Assembly (NCBI GenBank): GCA_036653535.1
Contig: JAVVTR010000005.1
Span: 1 to 64,000 of the forward strand
Length of the DNA stretch: 64,000 nucleotides
Source of the DNA: JAVVTR01 sp036653535
Lineage (GTDB): Bacteria; Bacteroidota; Bacteroidia; Bacteroidales; P3
Reading direction: 5' to 3'
A program made the translations under genes and the position numbers. Of the stretch, positions 25,840 through 34,331 are shown piece by piece. Below the pieces are notes generated by a model that was given only the letters and a program-made list of their open reading frames with translations, did no database searches and had not been told where the DNA came from. Each line of letters opens with the position of its first letter. Within the stretch, counting starts at the first letter, position 1.

Positions 25840-27354
25840 CTAAAATCCAATAGGCTCATTGATACTCGATGGAAAGGTGACTAAGGAAGCGGAATTTTGA
25901 TCAAAATTAGTATTAGGAGTTATGGAATTATTTCCACCATCCTCCTCCTCGGTTTCACTAAGATTTTCAAATTTGGCATATTCCTGTACAAAACGTAAAC
26001 GAACTTCGCCAGTAGACCCACTACGGTGCTTTTCTATTAAAATATCCGCCTTCCCTATAGTGGAACCTTTCTCATCTTCTGTTATATGGTAATATTCTGG
26101 ACGATATATAAATATAACCATGTCGGCATCCTGTTCAATCGCACCCGATTCACGCAAATCCGACAATTGAGGTTTTTTAGTTCCTCCCCGTGTTTCCACC
26201 GCCCGACTTAATTGAGAAAGTGCTAAAATTGGAATTTTTAATTCTTTAGACAAACCCTTTAACTGTCTCGAAATCTGACTTATTTCTTGTTCTCTATTCC
26301 CTTTATAATCATTTCCTCCTCGCATCAATTGTAAATAATCAATAAAGACCATTTTAATATCATGTTGCTGCTTCAAACGTCTACATTTTGCTCTTAATTC
26401 AAACATAGTAAGAGCAGGAGTATCATCTATAAACAAAGGCGACTCGGTAAGCGATTGTACTTTTGTATTTAGTTGTGTCCATTCATAATCCCGCAAATCC
26501 CCTTGTTTTAATTTTTTAGAATTTAGCTGTGTTTCACTGGAAATAAGACGGGTTACTAATTCTATAGCCGACATTTCTAAAGAGAAAAAAGCAACGGCTT
26601 GCTTAAATTGTATGGCAATATTTCGAGCCATAGTAAGAGCAAAAGCCGTTTTTCCCATTGCTGGACGAGCTGCGACAATAAGCAAGGTTCCCTTTTGCCA
26701 ACCACTGGTTAAACGATCCAAATCGAAAAAACCTGATGGAACACCACTTAACTTACTATCCTGCTTAGAAACCTCCTCCACTTCCTTGATTGCTTCCCTA
26801 ACTAAAACGTGCATATCTGCATAATCGCTTCTGAAATTATTTTCCCCTATGGTCAATAAGCGGGATTCCGCATCATCTAATAATTCCAAAACATCCGTGG
26901 TTTCTTCAAAGGCGTTTTTAGTTATTTCGGTTCCAATTCGAATTAATTCTCTTTGTATATACTTTTGCTGAATGATTTTTGCATGAGCCTCCACGTGAGC
27001 GGCCGAGGCAACTCTATTGGTTAAGGAAGAAACATAGTAAGCCCCTCCTACCACATCCAATATTCCTCTCTTCTTCAATTCTTGTGCTACAGTAAGTATA
27101 TCTACCGGTTGGGATTCGGAAAACAAAAAGGATATGACAGAAAATATATTACAGTGTTCCGGCTTATAAAAATATTCCGGTCGTAATATATCTATAACAC
27201 TATTAAGCGCATTAGCATCTATCATTAGGGCACCCAACACCGCTTGTTCTACCTCTACTGCTTGAGGGGGTAATTTTCCTTGTTCTAAAAGAATTTGGTC
27301 GGCTAAGGCAGCTTTAATCCCAATTTTTCGTTGTTGTGCTATTTCATTATTCAT
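25840..27354 (-). CDS. dnaB: Replicative DNA helicase DnaB
   Basis: A 504-residue hexameric helicase. The N-terminal domain begins with LPPQAVEVEQAVLGALMID. The RecA-like domain holds Walker A ARPAMGKTAFA, FSLEMSAIELVTRLI, Walker B VFIDYLQLM and the SQLSRAVETRGGTKKPQLSDLRESG arginine-finger region. There is no intein. The frame is open to a TTG at 27438, but the ATG at 27354 fits the family, and a -7 box lies between the two. It is followed 11 bp later by an exported protein gene. The likely loader DciA is encoded at 35403. Confidence 0.96.
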   Translation of the reverse strand: MNNEIAQQRKIGIKAALADQILLEQGKLPPQAVEVEQAVLGALMIDANALNSVIDILRPEYFYKPEHCNIFSVISFLFSESQPVDILTVAQELKKRGILDVVGGAYYVSSLTNRVASAAHVEAHAKIIQQKYIQRELIRIGTEITKNAFEETTDVLELLDDAESRLLTIGENNFRSDYADMHVLVREAIKEVEEVSKQDSKLSGVPSGFFDLDRLTSGWQKGTLLIVAARPAMGKTAFALTMARNIAIQFKQAVAFFSLEMSAIELVTRLISSETQLNSKKLKQGDLRDYEWTQLNTKVQSLTESPLFIDDTPALTMFELRAKCRRLKQQHDIKMVFIDYLQLMRGGNDYKGNREQEISQISRQLKGLSKELKIPILALSQLSRAVETRGGTKKPQLSDLRESGAIEQDADMVIFIYRPEYYHITEDEKGSTIGKADILIEKHRSGSTGEVRLRFVQEYAKFENLSETEEEDGGNNSITPNTNFDQNSASLVTFPSSINEPIGF

Positions 27355-27359
27355 ACTTG

Positions 27360-27367
27360 CAAAGGTA
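27360..27367 (-). promoter_or_regulatory. Candidate -7 box of dnaB, very close to the start codon
   Basis: TACCTTTG, read leftward, ends five nucleotides before the dnaB ATG. If it is used, transcription would begin at or next to the ATG (leaderless mRNA). A clear TTTG at the -33 position is missing. Confidence 0.4.
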
Positions 27368-27514
27368 CATGATACCGCTTTACTATGGTAGATAAAAAAG
27401 AAAAATAGATATTCACATTTCTTCTTTTTTACAAACAATTACTATAGTTAATAACGATATTATCCATTATAAATCAAAATTTAAACTCTTTTTTACTGTT
27501 CATAACTTAAATTA

Positions 27515-28801
27515 CTACAGCCTAAAACCTTCAAAAACCCAATCCTTATCTCCATCTTTTTTTAATTGCTCTAAACGCACCATCTCCACCGTATTTACCC
27601 ATTGTTTATTTTGTGGAATTTTTACTTTCAAATAATTGGGCGTATAACCAAACATATAACCCTCCGAAGTATCCGCTTCCCACAGTACAGGGGAATGTTC
27701 GCCTATAAAAGATTTATAAAATTCCGACTTTTTTCTATCTGAAATACAATGTAATTGCCGACTTCTCTCCTTTTTTTCCTCCATAGGATAAACACTTTTA
27801 AAATTCCAAGACAATGCTTCCGGACGAGGAGAATAAGAGAAAACATGCAAAGCACTCAAAGGCAAAGATTCTACAAAACGGCAAGCATCTTCAAACTGTG
27901 ACTTTGTTTCCGTAGGAAATCCGGCTATAATATCCGCAGCTACAAAAGCATCTGGCATTACTTTTTTGATACGATCCACCCGATCTCTAAACAAATCGCA
28001 TCTGTAACGTCTTTTCATCTTTTCCAAAACTTCGTCATTCCCTGCCTGCAAAGGAATGTGGAAATGAGGCATTATTTTTCCATTTTCAGCAACCAAATCG
28101 ATAATTTCATCGGTCAATAAATCAGGCTCAATAGAAGAAATTCTATACCTCTCTACTCCATCTATAAGAACTAACTTTCTCAATAATTGATAAAAATTTT
28201 CTCCATTTTTACGCCCAAAATCGCCTATATTCACCCCCGTAAGCACAATTTCTTTTACCCCCTGAGAGGCTATTTTTTCAGCTACACTCCCCGTATTTTC
28301 CACTGTATCACTACAACTTCGCCCTCTGGCATAAGGAATCGCACAATAAGAACAAAAGTTATCACAACCATCTTGTATCTTAAAAAAAGAACGGGTACGT
28401 CCTATGTTTGAATAGGATCCCACAAAAACAGGAGAAATTGTTTTTCCATGATCTGCAATCTCTCCGTTATTTTCTATACATTCCAAAAGCAAATGCTTAT
28501 TTTGGGTTCCCAATACATAATCTACCCCATCCAATGCCCGAATTTCTTCTGGACGAAGTTCTGCAAAGCAACCAATAACCGCAATACGTGCCTTTGGATT
28601 CTTGTGTACTGCTCTTTGTATAATTTGACGCCCTTTTTTTTCAGCCGCTGACGTAACCGTGCAAGTATTAATAACATAGATATCCGCTACTTCTGCAAAT
28701 TCAACTATTTGATAAGCTGCGTCTGCAAATTGTTGAGCCAAAGCAGATGTTTCTGAAAAATTCAATTTACACCCTAACGTATAGAAAGCTATTCTTTTCA
28801 A
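27515..28801 (-). CDS. mtaB: tRNA t6A37 methylthiotransferase MtaB
   Basis: A 428-residue radical SAM methylthiotransferase that converts t6A37 to ms2t6A37 in tRNAs reading ANN codons. The N-terminal domain cysteines are C11 (LGCKLN), C47 (NTCTVT) and C78 (IGCFAEL). The radical SAM cluster motif is CDNFCSYCAIPYARG, and the C-terminal TRAM-like region is present. CKLNFSE separates it from the MiaB and RimO groups. The start appears to be a TTG with AGGA a few bases before it; no in-frame ATG lies nearby. It diverges from rlmB. Confidence 0.93.
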   Translation of the reverse strand: MKRIAFYTLGCKLNFSETSALAQQFADAAYQIVEFAEVADIYVINTCTVTSAAEKKGRQIIQRAVHKNPKARIAVIGCFAELRPEEIRALDGVDYVLGTQNKHLLLECIENNGEIADHGKTISPVFVGSYSNIGRTRSFFKIQDGCDNFCSYCAIPYARGRSCSDTVENTGSVAEKIASQGVKEIVLTGVNIGDFGRKNGENFYQLLRKLVLIDGVERYRISSIEPDLLTDEIIDLVAENGKIMPHFHIPLQAGNDEVLEKMKRRYRCDLFRDRVDRIKKVMPDAFVAADIIAGFPTETKSQFEDACRFVESLPLSALHVFSYSPRPEALSWNFKSVYPMEEKKERSRQLHCISDRKKSEFYKSFIGEHSPVLWEADTSEGYMFGYTPNYLKVKIPQNKQWVNTVEMVRLEQLKKDGDKDWVFEGFRL

Positions 28802-28811
28802 AATCCTATTT

Positions 28812-28842
28812 TTTGCAAAGTTGCGAAAAATGTGTAAACTTG
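28812..28842 (+). promoter_or_regulatory. Promoter of rlmB
   Basis: -33 box TTTG (28812-28815), 19-nt spacer, and -7 box TAAACTTG (28835-28842; one mismatch to TAnnTTTG). The start codon follows 33 nt later. Confidence 0.6.
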
Positions 28843-28850
28843 CAAAAATA
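28843..28850 (-). promoter_or_regulatory. Candidate -7 box of mtaB, abutting that of rlmB
   Basis: Read leftward, TATTTTTG matches the -7 consensus and directly abuts the rightward rlmB -7 box. A leader of about 35 nt to the mtaB TTG would result. Its -33 box is degenerate. Confidence 0.35.
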
Positions 28851-28875
28851 TAATTTTATTAATTATACCCTATTG

Positions 28876-29640
28876 ATGAGAAATAAGGAAAACGACGAAT
28901 ATATTGTCTATGGCATTCGCCCTATGATAGAAGCGATTAAGAGTGATAAGAAAATTGAAAAAATTTTGTTACAAAATGGTTTACAAGGCGAATTAATTCA
29001 AGAATTAAACACCCTTATACAAGCCAAACACATAAACACCCAATATGTCCCTGCTGAAAAATTAAATAAACTCTGTTGGGGGAACCATCAAGGCGTGCTT
29101 GGTTTTATTTCTCGTATAGATTATTTTCTTCTCGAAAATATTTTTTCGGATATATTGGATAAAAAACAAGTTCCTCTTCTTTTAATATGCGATAGAATAA
29201 CCGATGTTCGTAATTTTGGGGCCATGGTTAGAACCGCCGAATGCGCCGGAGTACACGCTATTATCATTCCTTCCCATAATAGTGCTGCGGTTAATGAGGA
29301 TGCAATAAAAACCTCTGCAGGTGCATTGCATATAGTTCCTATTTGTAGAGAAGAAAATATAAAAACCACTATACATTTTTTAAAAGCCAACGGAGTTCAA
29401 ATTTTAGCTATTACAGAAAAAGGTCGTATCGCTTATACCCAAGCCAACTTCCATAAACCAACCGCTTTAATTTTAGGATCTGAGGAGGATGGAGTCAGTT
29501 CGGAATATCTAAAACTATGTGACCAACAACTATACATCCCTCTACTTGGGAAAATAGATTCCTTAAATGTGTCGGTGGCAAATGGAGTTATTTTATATGA
29601 AGCGGTACGCCAAAGAGCATCTACAATTCAATCAAAGTAA
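28876..29640 (+). CDS. rlmB: TrmH/SpoU-family rRNA 2'-O-methyltransferase (RlmB type)
   Basis: A 254-residue SPOUT methyltransferase. An L30e-like substrate-binding N-terminal domain starts YIVYGIRPMIEAI. The knotted SAM-binding domain has NFGAMVRTAECAGVHAII, LGSEEDGVS and the C-terminal IPLLGKIDSLNVSVANGVIL, the three SpoU motifs. RlmB methylates G2251 of 23S rRNA; other TrmH-group targets are possible. The open frame extends 43 codons upstream but runs back into the mtaB gene and across the promoter, so the ATG at 28876 is preferred. Its 3' end overlaps the convergent phosphoesterase gene by 20 nt. Confidence 0.9.
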   Translation: MRNKENDEYIVYGIRPMIEAIKSDKKIEKILLQNGLQGELIQELNTLIQAKHINTQYVPAEKLNKLCWGNHQGVLGFISRIDYFLLENIFSDILDKKQVPLLLICDRITDVRNFGAMVRTAECAGVHAIIIPSHNSAAVNEDAIKTSAGALHIVPICREENIKTTIHFLKANGVQILAITEKGRIAYTQANFHKPTALILGSEEDGVSSEYLKLCDQQLYIPLLGKIDSLNVSVANGVILYEAVRQRASTIQSK

Positions 29641-31033
29641 TAGAAGGGCGTATTCCTAAGCGAAATGGGAAACCATTAAAACCACAACCTGTACTTACAT
29701 ATAATTTCTGACCATTAGGCATTTTATACAAACCCGAAAAATGTTTATACAACCAAACGGCCGGACTATAATCTTTTCCCCCTACTCTAAAGCCCAATTG
29801 CATAGCATGTGTGTGACCGGAAAGACACAGATCCACTTGTGGAAAATTAGGATATACCACCGAATCGAAATGGCTTGGATCGTGAGACAATAGAACAGTA
29901 AAGGTATGTTTTTGTTGCGTTTCTTTCGATAAGTCCAAAGTACCTTCACTCCTATAATCACTATCTATAAGCCGTCTCGATTTTTTATATGCTCTAACAG
30001 AATGCGGCTCCAAAGCCTTTTTTAAGTCGCCTCTTTTAGGAAAACGCTTTCCTTTTCCCCAGTTTTCCACTCCTACTATATGCAAAGAATCTGCTCCTCT
30101 AAGAAGTACTACCGAACTATTATCTAAACACTGCCATCCTATTCTTTCGTAATATTTTTTAAGTAGGGTCACGTTATCGGCCTTAGCCGAAGAATCGGAC
30201 CAAGATATATAATCTCCATAATCGTGATTGCCCATAACGCAATATATACCATCCGGCGCTTGTAAATGGGAAAGAATAGATAAATAGGGTTTCATTTCCT
30301 TAGAAGAAAAATTTACCATATCTCCTGTAAAAACAATTAAATCCGGATGGGTAAGCATAGCCATCTTTACCACATTTTTCAACTGATTTTCTGCCGTAAA
30401 ACTCCCTATATGTAAATCGGAAATTTGCAAGATTTTATATCCTTTTAATCCTACAGGTACAGAATTTTCCGATTCTGCCATTTCTGTTGCTGACGCATGT
30501 CGCAGGTTCACCACCTCTAATCTCAAATCAAAAGTAGTTACTACCATAGCATACAAAAGAATAAAGAAAGAAATTGCACCTGCCCCTATACTAATAACAT
30601 GTAAATTTCTATAAATCCAACGACCAATAGCATTGGATCTAAATATCCACTGCAAAGCCCCTCCAAGCAAATAAAAAAAACCTATAATCACATGCGTTAT
30701 AAAAAGCATAATCATTCCCCCTAATAAATAGGTTCTGCAAAAGGGGGACCATTGAGTAATATCACTAAACCACAAGCCTAATATAAAAATAAATAAGAAT
30801 AAAAAAGGAAGATAATATGCGCCTACAACAAGCCTTTTCATGCTTCTACTTTTCCATACATATAGCACCTTCTTAAACTCCTGCCACAGAAAAAAATCGA
30901 CCACAAAAAAGAGAACTAATAGGGTAAGCATAGAACTATATCTTGGCAGCTTTATTTTGAAAAAGATAACGGTCAAAACAATTAAACTAAAGTAAGCTAA
31001 AGCGAGCCCGTATTTTTCAAGTTTTCTTTTCAT
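29621..31033 (-). CDS. Membrane-anchored metallophosphoesterase
   Basis: A 470-residue protein. About four to five transmembrane helices span residues 10-175. The calcineurin-like phosphoesterase domain follows, with the metal ligands ISDLHIGS, FTGDMVNF, MGNHDYGDY, LLSHDPSHFD and LSGHTHAMQLG in the usual order. The domain resembles YkuE/UDP-2,3-diacylglucosamine-type phosphoesterases that act on membrane lipids or lipid-linked substrates; the substrate is not readable. It lies 73 bp after tonB on the same strand and overlaps rlmB tail to tail. Confidence 0.88.
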   Translation of the reverse strand: MKRKLEKYGLALAYFSLIVLTVIFFKIKLPRYSSMLTLLVLFFVVDFFLWQEFKKVLYVWKSRSMKRLVVGAYYLPFLFLFIFILGLWFSDITQWSPFCRTYLLGGMIMLFITHVIIGFFYLLGGALQWIFRSNAIGRWIYRNLHVISIGAGAISFFILLYAMVVTTFDLRLEVVNLRHASATEMAESENSVPVGLKGYKILQISDLHIGSFTAENQLKNVVKMAMLTHPDLIVFTGDMVNFSSKEMKPYLSILSHLQAPDGIYCVMGNHDYGDYISWSDSSAKADNVTLLKKYYERIGWQCLDNSSVVLLRGADSLHIVGVENWGKGKRFPKRGDLKKALEPHSVRAYKKSRRLIDSDYRSEGTLDLSKETQQKHTFTVLLSHDPSHFDSVVYPNFPQVDLCLSGHTHAMQLGFRVGGKDYSPAVWLYKHFSGLYKMPNGQKLYVSTGCGFNGFPFRLGIRPSITLIEL

Positions 31034-31106
31034 CTAATAAATTTAATGGAATTATTTATGTTAAGGTATTTAGACAAGTTTTAAGAAGTTGCCTTTACCT
31101 TAGATT

Positions 31107-31889
31107 CTATTGAGCACGAACAAATTTATAAGTAATAGTACCTATCTGTTCGGAAGGCGCATTCTCTTTATAGGTAAAGCGAGATTGCATAGCTGCATTT
31201 TTAGCCGTTTCCCAAAGATTTTCATCCATAGTAGTAGTTCCTTTTATTCCCACCTGTGCTCGTGTCACTACGCCCTGTTGATTTACCCAAATACGAACCA
31301 CAACCAATCCTTGCTCTTCTGAATTATAAGAAGGTTTTACCAAAGACATTAAAGTTCTACCACTAAGTGAAAAAGAAATTCCACCACTACCTCCTCGTCC
31401 TGCATACCCTTTTGCATTAATATCACCATCTTCTTTTCCCATATCCCCACTTTGATTGGTATTACCCTGAGAGGAAACTTCTGTACCCTGACGCTTCCCT
31501 TTATACAAAGCCATGGTATTTATACTCTCCTTAACATTTTCTTGCTTTGGATTTTGTTCTTGAAGCCGTACTTTAGTAGTGCTTTGTTTTTGTGTGTTTT
31601 TCTTTTCTTTCAAAGAAGGTGCTTCTTCTTTGGTCGTAAGCACTTCCTCTATTTCGGAGGAAGAAGAGGAAGAAGGAGAAACTGCCTCTATATTTTCTGC
31701 CATAGGATCTATAGCCTGCATATCCCCCATGCCTACATCCGAATAACCCAAATTCACCTCTACCCCATATTCTGCAGGAGGAGGAAATGGTCGTTTCAAA
31801 CCAAACAACCATAAAATTAAAAAAACCACAATACTAAAAAGTAAGGTGCTAAAGGCTGCAATAATATGTCTTTTTGTATCTTCTGGCAT
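31107..31889 (-). CDS. tonB: TonB-family energy transducer
   Basis: A 260-residue protein with one N-terminal transmembrane helix (about 11-29). A low-complexity periplasmic linker rich in Ser, Glu, Lys and Gln follows (about 50-170). The C-terminal TonB domain has VKPSYNSEEQGLVVVRIWVNQQGVV and ends KNAAMQSRFTYKENA...TITYKF. It passes proton-motive force from ExbB/ExbD to outer-membrane receptors such as the one at 13436. The Pro-rich spacer of enterobacterial TonB is absent; Bacteroidota often differ here. It follows exbD by 7 bp. Confidence 0.9.
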   Translation of the reverse strand: MPEDTKRHIIAAFSTLLFSIVVFLILWLFGLKRPFPPPAEYGVEVNLGYSDVGMGDMQAIDPMAENIEAVSPSSSSSSEIEEVLTTKEEAPSLKEKKNTQKQSTTKVRLQEQNPKQENVKESINTMALYKGKRQGTEVSSQGNTNQSGDMGKEDGDINAKGYAGRGGSGGISFSLSGRTLMSLVKPSYNSEEQGLVVVRIWVNQQGVVTRAQVGIKGTTTMDENLWETAKNAAMQSRFTYKENAPSEQIGTITYKFVRAQ

Positions 31890-31896
31890 GAATGCG

Positions 31897-32316
31897 TTAT
31901 TTCTGTTCTTTAGGAGAGGTAGCCAAAATAGTTTTCAACTTAGATCCTCTTTGCTCATTAACTCTATTAACCGCATCCAAAACATTTACCACATATTGTA
32001 CCGGTACGGTTTGATCCGAGCGAAGTACAATAGTTGCCTCAGGATTACTTGCCGTAAGTTGAGCTATGGAGATAGGCAAATCGGCCGACTCCACCATGGT
32101 TTGCTCTACAAAATATTGATATTGATCATTGATATAAACCGTATAATTTTGTTTAGCCATGGTTTTACTCTCACTACTGGGAAGCAACAATTTTATAGCA
32201 TTCGGACTGACCAATGTAGATAGTAAAATAAAAAATATAAGAAGTAAAAAAACCAAATCAGACATGGATGCCACACTGAAATTACTGGATATTTTATGAC
32301 GACTTTGTATAGCCAT
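31897..32316 (-). CDS. exbD: ExbD/TolR-family biopolymer transport protein
   Basis: A 139-residue inner-membrane protein with one N-terminal helix (about 21-38) that keeps the functional Asp (D20, in MSDLVFLLL). A periplasmic domain of about 95 residues follows, with IVLRSDQTVPVQYVVNVLDAV. It forms the proton-conducting complex with ExbB. TolR and ExbD cannot be separated by sequence alone; neighbouring tonB favours ExbD. It lies 40 bp after exbB. Confidence 0.9.
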   Translation of the reverse strand: MAIQSRHKISSNFSVASMSDLVFLLLIFFILLSTLVSPNAIKLLLPSSESKTMAKQNYTVYINDQYQYFVEQTMVESADLPISIAQLTASNPEATIVLRSDQTVPVQYVVNVLDAVNRVNEQRGSKLKTILATSPKEQK

Positions 32317-32356
32317 TTATATTGATTTTAAATTATTTTTTGGAAAGAATAGAAAC

Positions 32357-33088
32357 TTATTCTTGGGCCGGTTCATGCAATAAATCCATAAATTCCGTGG
32401 ACCTTGCTTCCAAAATATTGACCACCTTTTCTATTCGACTAATTAAATAATTATAACAAATATAAGCGATAATGCCCACTATCAAACCTGCAACAGTAGT
32501 AACCATTGCTTGATACATCCCATTAGCCAAGGTTCCAACCTCTATATTATTTCCCTTGGAAGCCATATCAAAAAACACACGAACCATTCCAACCACAGTA
32601 CCTAAAAATCCAATCATAGGAGCTGCTCCAGCAGAAGTAGCAAGCCAAGCTATGTTTTTTTCCAATTTAGCCACCTCTAATTTACCAACATTTTCTATGG
32701 CAGCATTAATATCATTTAAAGGTTTTCCCATACGAGTAATTCCTTTTTCTATCATTCGGGCCGTTGGAGTATCTGTGTTTACACAAAGTGTTTTAGCTGA
32801 ATCCAATCTATTATGAATCACAAAATCTCTTACACTATTCATAAAATGACTGGTATCTTTAGCCGCTTTTCCTATCACAATAGAACGTTCCACAAAAACA
32901 TATACCGTCACTAAAAGCAATATCACTAATGGTATCATTAACCATCCTCCTTTGAGCGCAAGCTCAAAAATAGGGATACTCTCCTGACCCGGCACCACGT
33001 TTACACTAGAGGAAAGTTGTTGTATATTTTCTTGTAGAGCGGCCACTGTATCGGCAACACTTGATCCTTGCACTATTTGTAAAAACAT
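32357..33088 (-). CDS. exbB: ExbB/TolQ/MotA-family proton channel protein
   Basis: A 243-residue inner-membrane protein with three transmembrane helices (about 46-67, 149-172, 191-216). The conserved GAAPMIGFLGTVVGMVRVF and ANGMYQAMVTTVAGLIVGI segments line the pore. An N-terminal extension of about 40 residues precedes the first helix. First gene of the exbB-exbD-tonB set. No strong promoter box is visible upstream. Confidence 0.93.
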   Translation of the reverse strand: MFLQIVQGSSVADTVAALQENIQQLSSSVNVVPGQESIPIFELALKGGWLMIPLVILLLVTVYVFVERSIVIGKAAKDTSHFMNSVRDFVIHNRLDSAKTLCVNTDTPTARMIEKGITRMGKPLNDINAAIENVGKLEVAKLEKNIAWLATSAGAAPMIGFLGTVVGMVRVFFDMASKGNNIEVGTLANGMYQAMVTTVAGLIVGIIAYICYNYLISRIEKVVNILEARSTEFMDLLHEPAQE

Positions 33089-33419
33089 AATTTATCCATT
33101 TTGCATTAAAATTAGGCGAAGTTACATTTTTTTTTAATATGCAACATGGATTTTATCAATAAAAATAAACAAGTCTTTGTTAGAACGTATCCTTTGTTTT
33201 AGAAATAGTCTATTTCTAAAAATTTTCTTTGTTTCCATTTTAACTACGGAACCAAGACTACGTGCCAAAATTCAGATAAAAAACATGCAAAAAAACATAC
33301 ACAAAAATCCATGCACGAAAAACAACAAGAAAAAGCGCATAGTCTAATTTCATTCTTTACTTTAGAGAACTTCTTAATTTTTTTTATGTATTTTTGCTCT
33401 CTAAAAGTATTTTCATGCA
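33089..33419. other. Divergent intergenic region with a perfect hairpin
   Basis: A 331-bp spacer between exbB (leftward) and ispH (rightward). It contains a perfect 11-bp stem, TTTTAGAAATA (33197-33207) with its complement at 33211-33221, and a loop of only 3 nt. A candidate ispH -7 box TATTTTTG lies at 33389-33396. No open frame is supported. Confidence 0.45.
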
Positions 33420-34331
33420 ATGATAGTAAACATTGATACACAATCTGGATTTTGTTTTGGAGTAGTATCTGCCATAACTACTGCCGAAAAAAAATTAGCG
33501 CAAGAAACCGATGGACTTTATTGCTTAGGAGATATTGTACACAACAACGAAGAAGTAGAACGGCTGCACCAATTAGGCCTTCAAGTTATTGACTATAATA
33601 CTTTTCAACATTTAAAAAATACTAAAGTTTTAATTCGTGCTCATGGGGAACCACCGAAAACTTATAATATTGCTCGCAAAAATAACATAGAGTTAATAGA
33701 TGCCACCTGCCCTATTGTACTAAAACTACAAGAGAGAATAAAAGAAGGCTATGCGGAAATGGAAAAAATTGGTGGGCAAGTTCTTATTTACGGGAAAGCG
33801 GGACATGCGGAAGTTATAGGACTAAACGGACAGACAGGGAATAATGCTATAGTAATTAGCCATTTTGAAGAACTACAGCAAATAAACTACCACATACCCA
33901 TTCGTCTGTACTCTCAAACAACTATGAATACCGAAGATTATACCAAAATAAGAGAATTTATTCGCCAAAAATGTGAAGAAAGTGGCAGTAGTTTTCAAGC
34001 GGTCAACAGTATTTGTGGCAGTATGAGTTCTCGGGCCGAACGCCTCCAATCTTTTGCGGAAAATCATGATGCTCTTGTTTTCGTAAGCGGAAAAAAGAGT
34101 TCCAACGGCCAATATTTATATAGTATTTGTCGTCAACATAATGCTAATACTTTTTTTATAAGTAATGTAGATGAGCTGCAAGAGAAAGATTTTAAAAACT
34201 CTGAAGGTTTACTCCAATATCAAAAAATAGGTATTTGCGGTGCTACCTCCACTCCTATGTGGTTAATGGAAGCCGCTGCAAAAACCATAGAAAATTTCGA
34301 CCATGCACCTAATAAATCTCTCCATAAATAA
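33420..34331 (+). CDS. ispH: 4-hydroxy-3-methylbut-2-enyl diphosphate reductase
   Basis: A 303-residue [4Fe-4S] enzyme, the last step of the methylerythritol-phosphate isoprenoid pathway. The cluster cysteines are C12 (GFCFGV), C97 (DATCPIV) and C199 (SICGSMSSRAE). HGEPP and the C-terminal GATSTPMWL are conserved. ispE in this window belongs to the same pathway. Reductant is likely ferredoxin or flavodoxin. Its last ten codons overlap the start of recF by 29 nt, implying co-translation. Confidence 0.96.
   Translation: MIVNIDTQSGFCFGVVSAITTAEKKLAQETDGLYCLGDIVHNNEEVERLHQLGLQVIDYNTFQHLKNTKVLIRAHGEPPKTYNIARKNNIELIDATCPIVLKLQERIKEGYAEMEKIGGQVLIYGKAGHAEVIGLNGQTGNNAIVISHFEELQQINYHIPIRLYSQTTMNTEDYTKIREFIRQKCEESGSSFQAVNSICGSMSSRAERLQSFAENHDALVFVSGKKSSNGQYLYSICRQHNANTFFISNVDELQEKDFKNSEGLLQYQKIGICGATSTPMWLMEAAAKTIENFDHAPNKSLHK

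Noticed and set aside
27355..27438. N-terminal extension of DnaB from a TTG
   Set aside because: The extension is a hydrophobic Lys/Phe run unlike any DnaB and contains the -7 box.
31452..31814. 120-codon rightward frame opposite tonB
   Set aside because: It mirrors the low-complexity linker of TonB; the tonB frame has a clear helix and C-terminal domain.
33244..33441. 65-codon leftward frame between exbB and ispH
   Set aside because: Cys/Phe-rich low-complexity translation that overlaps the ispH start; no support.
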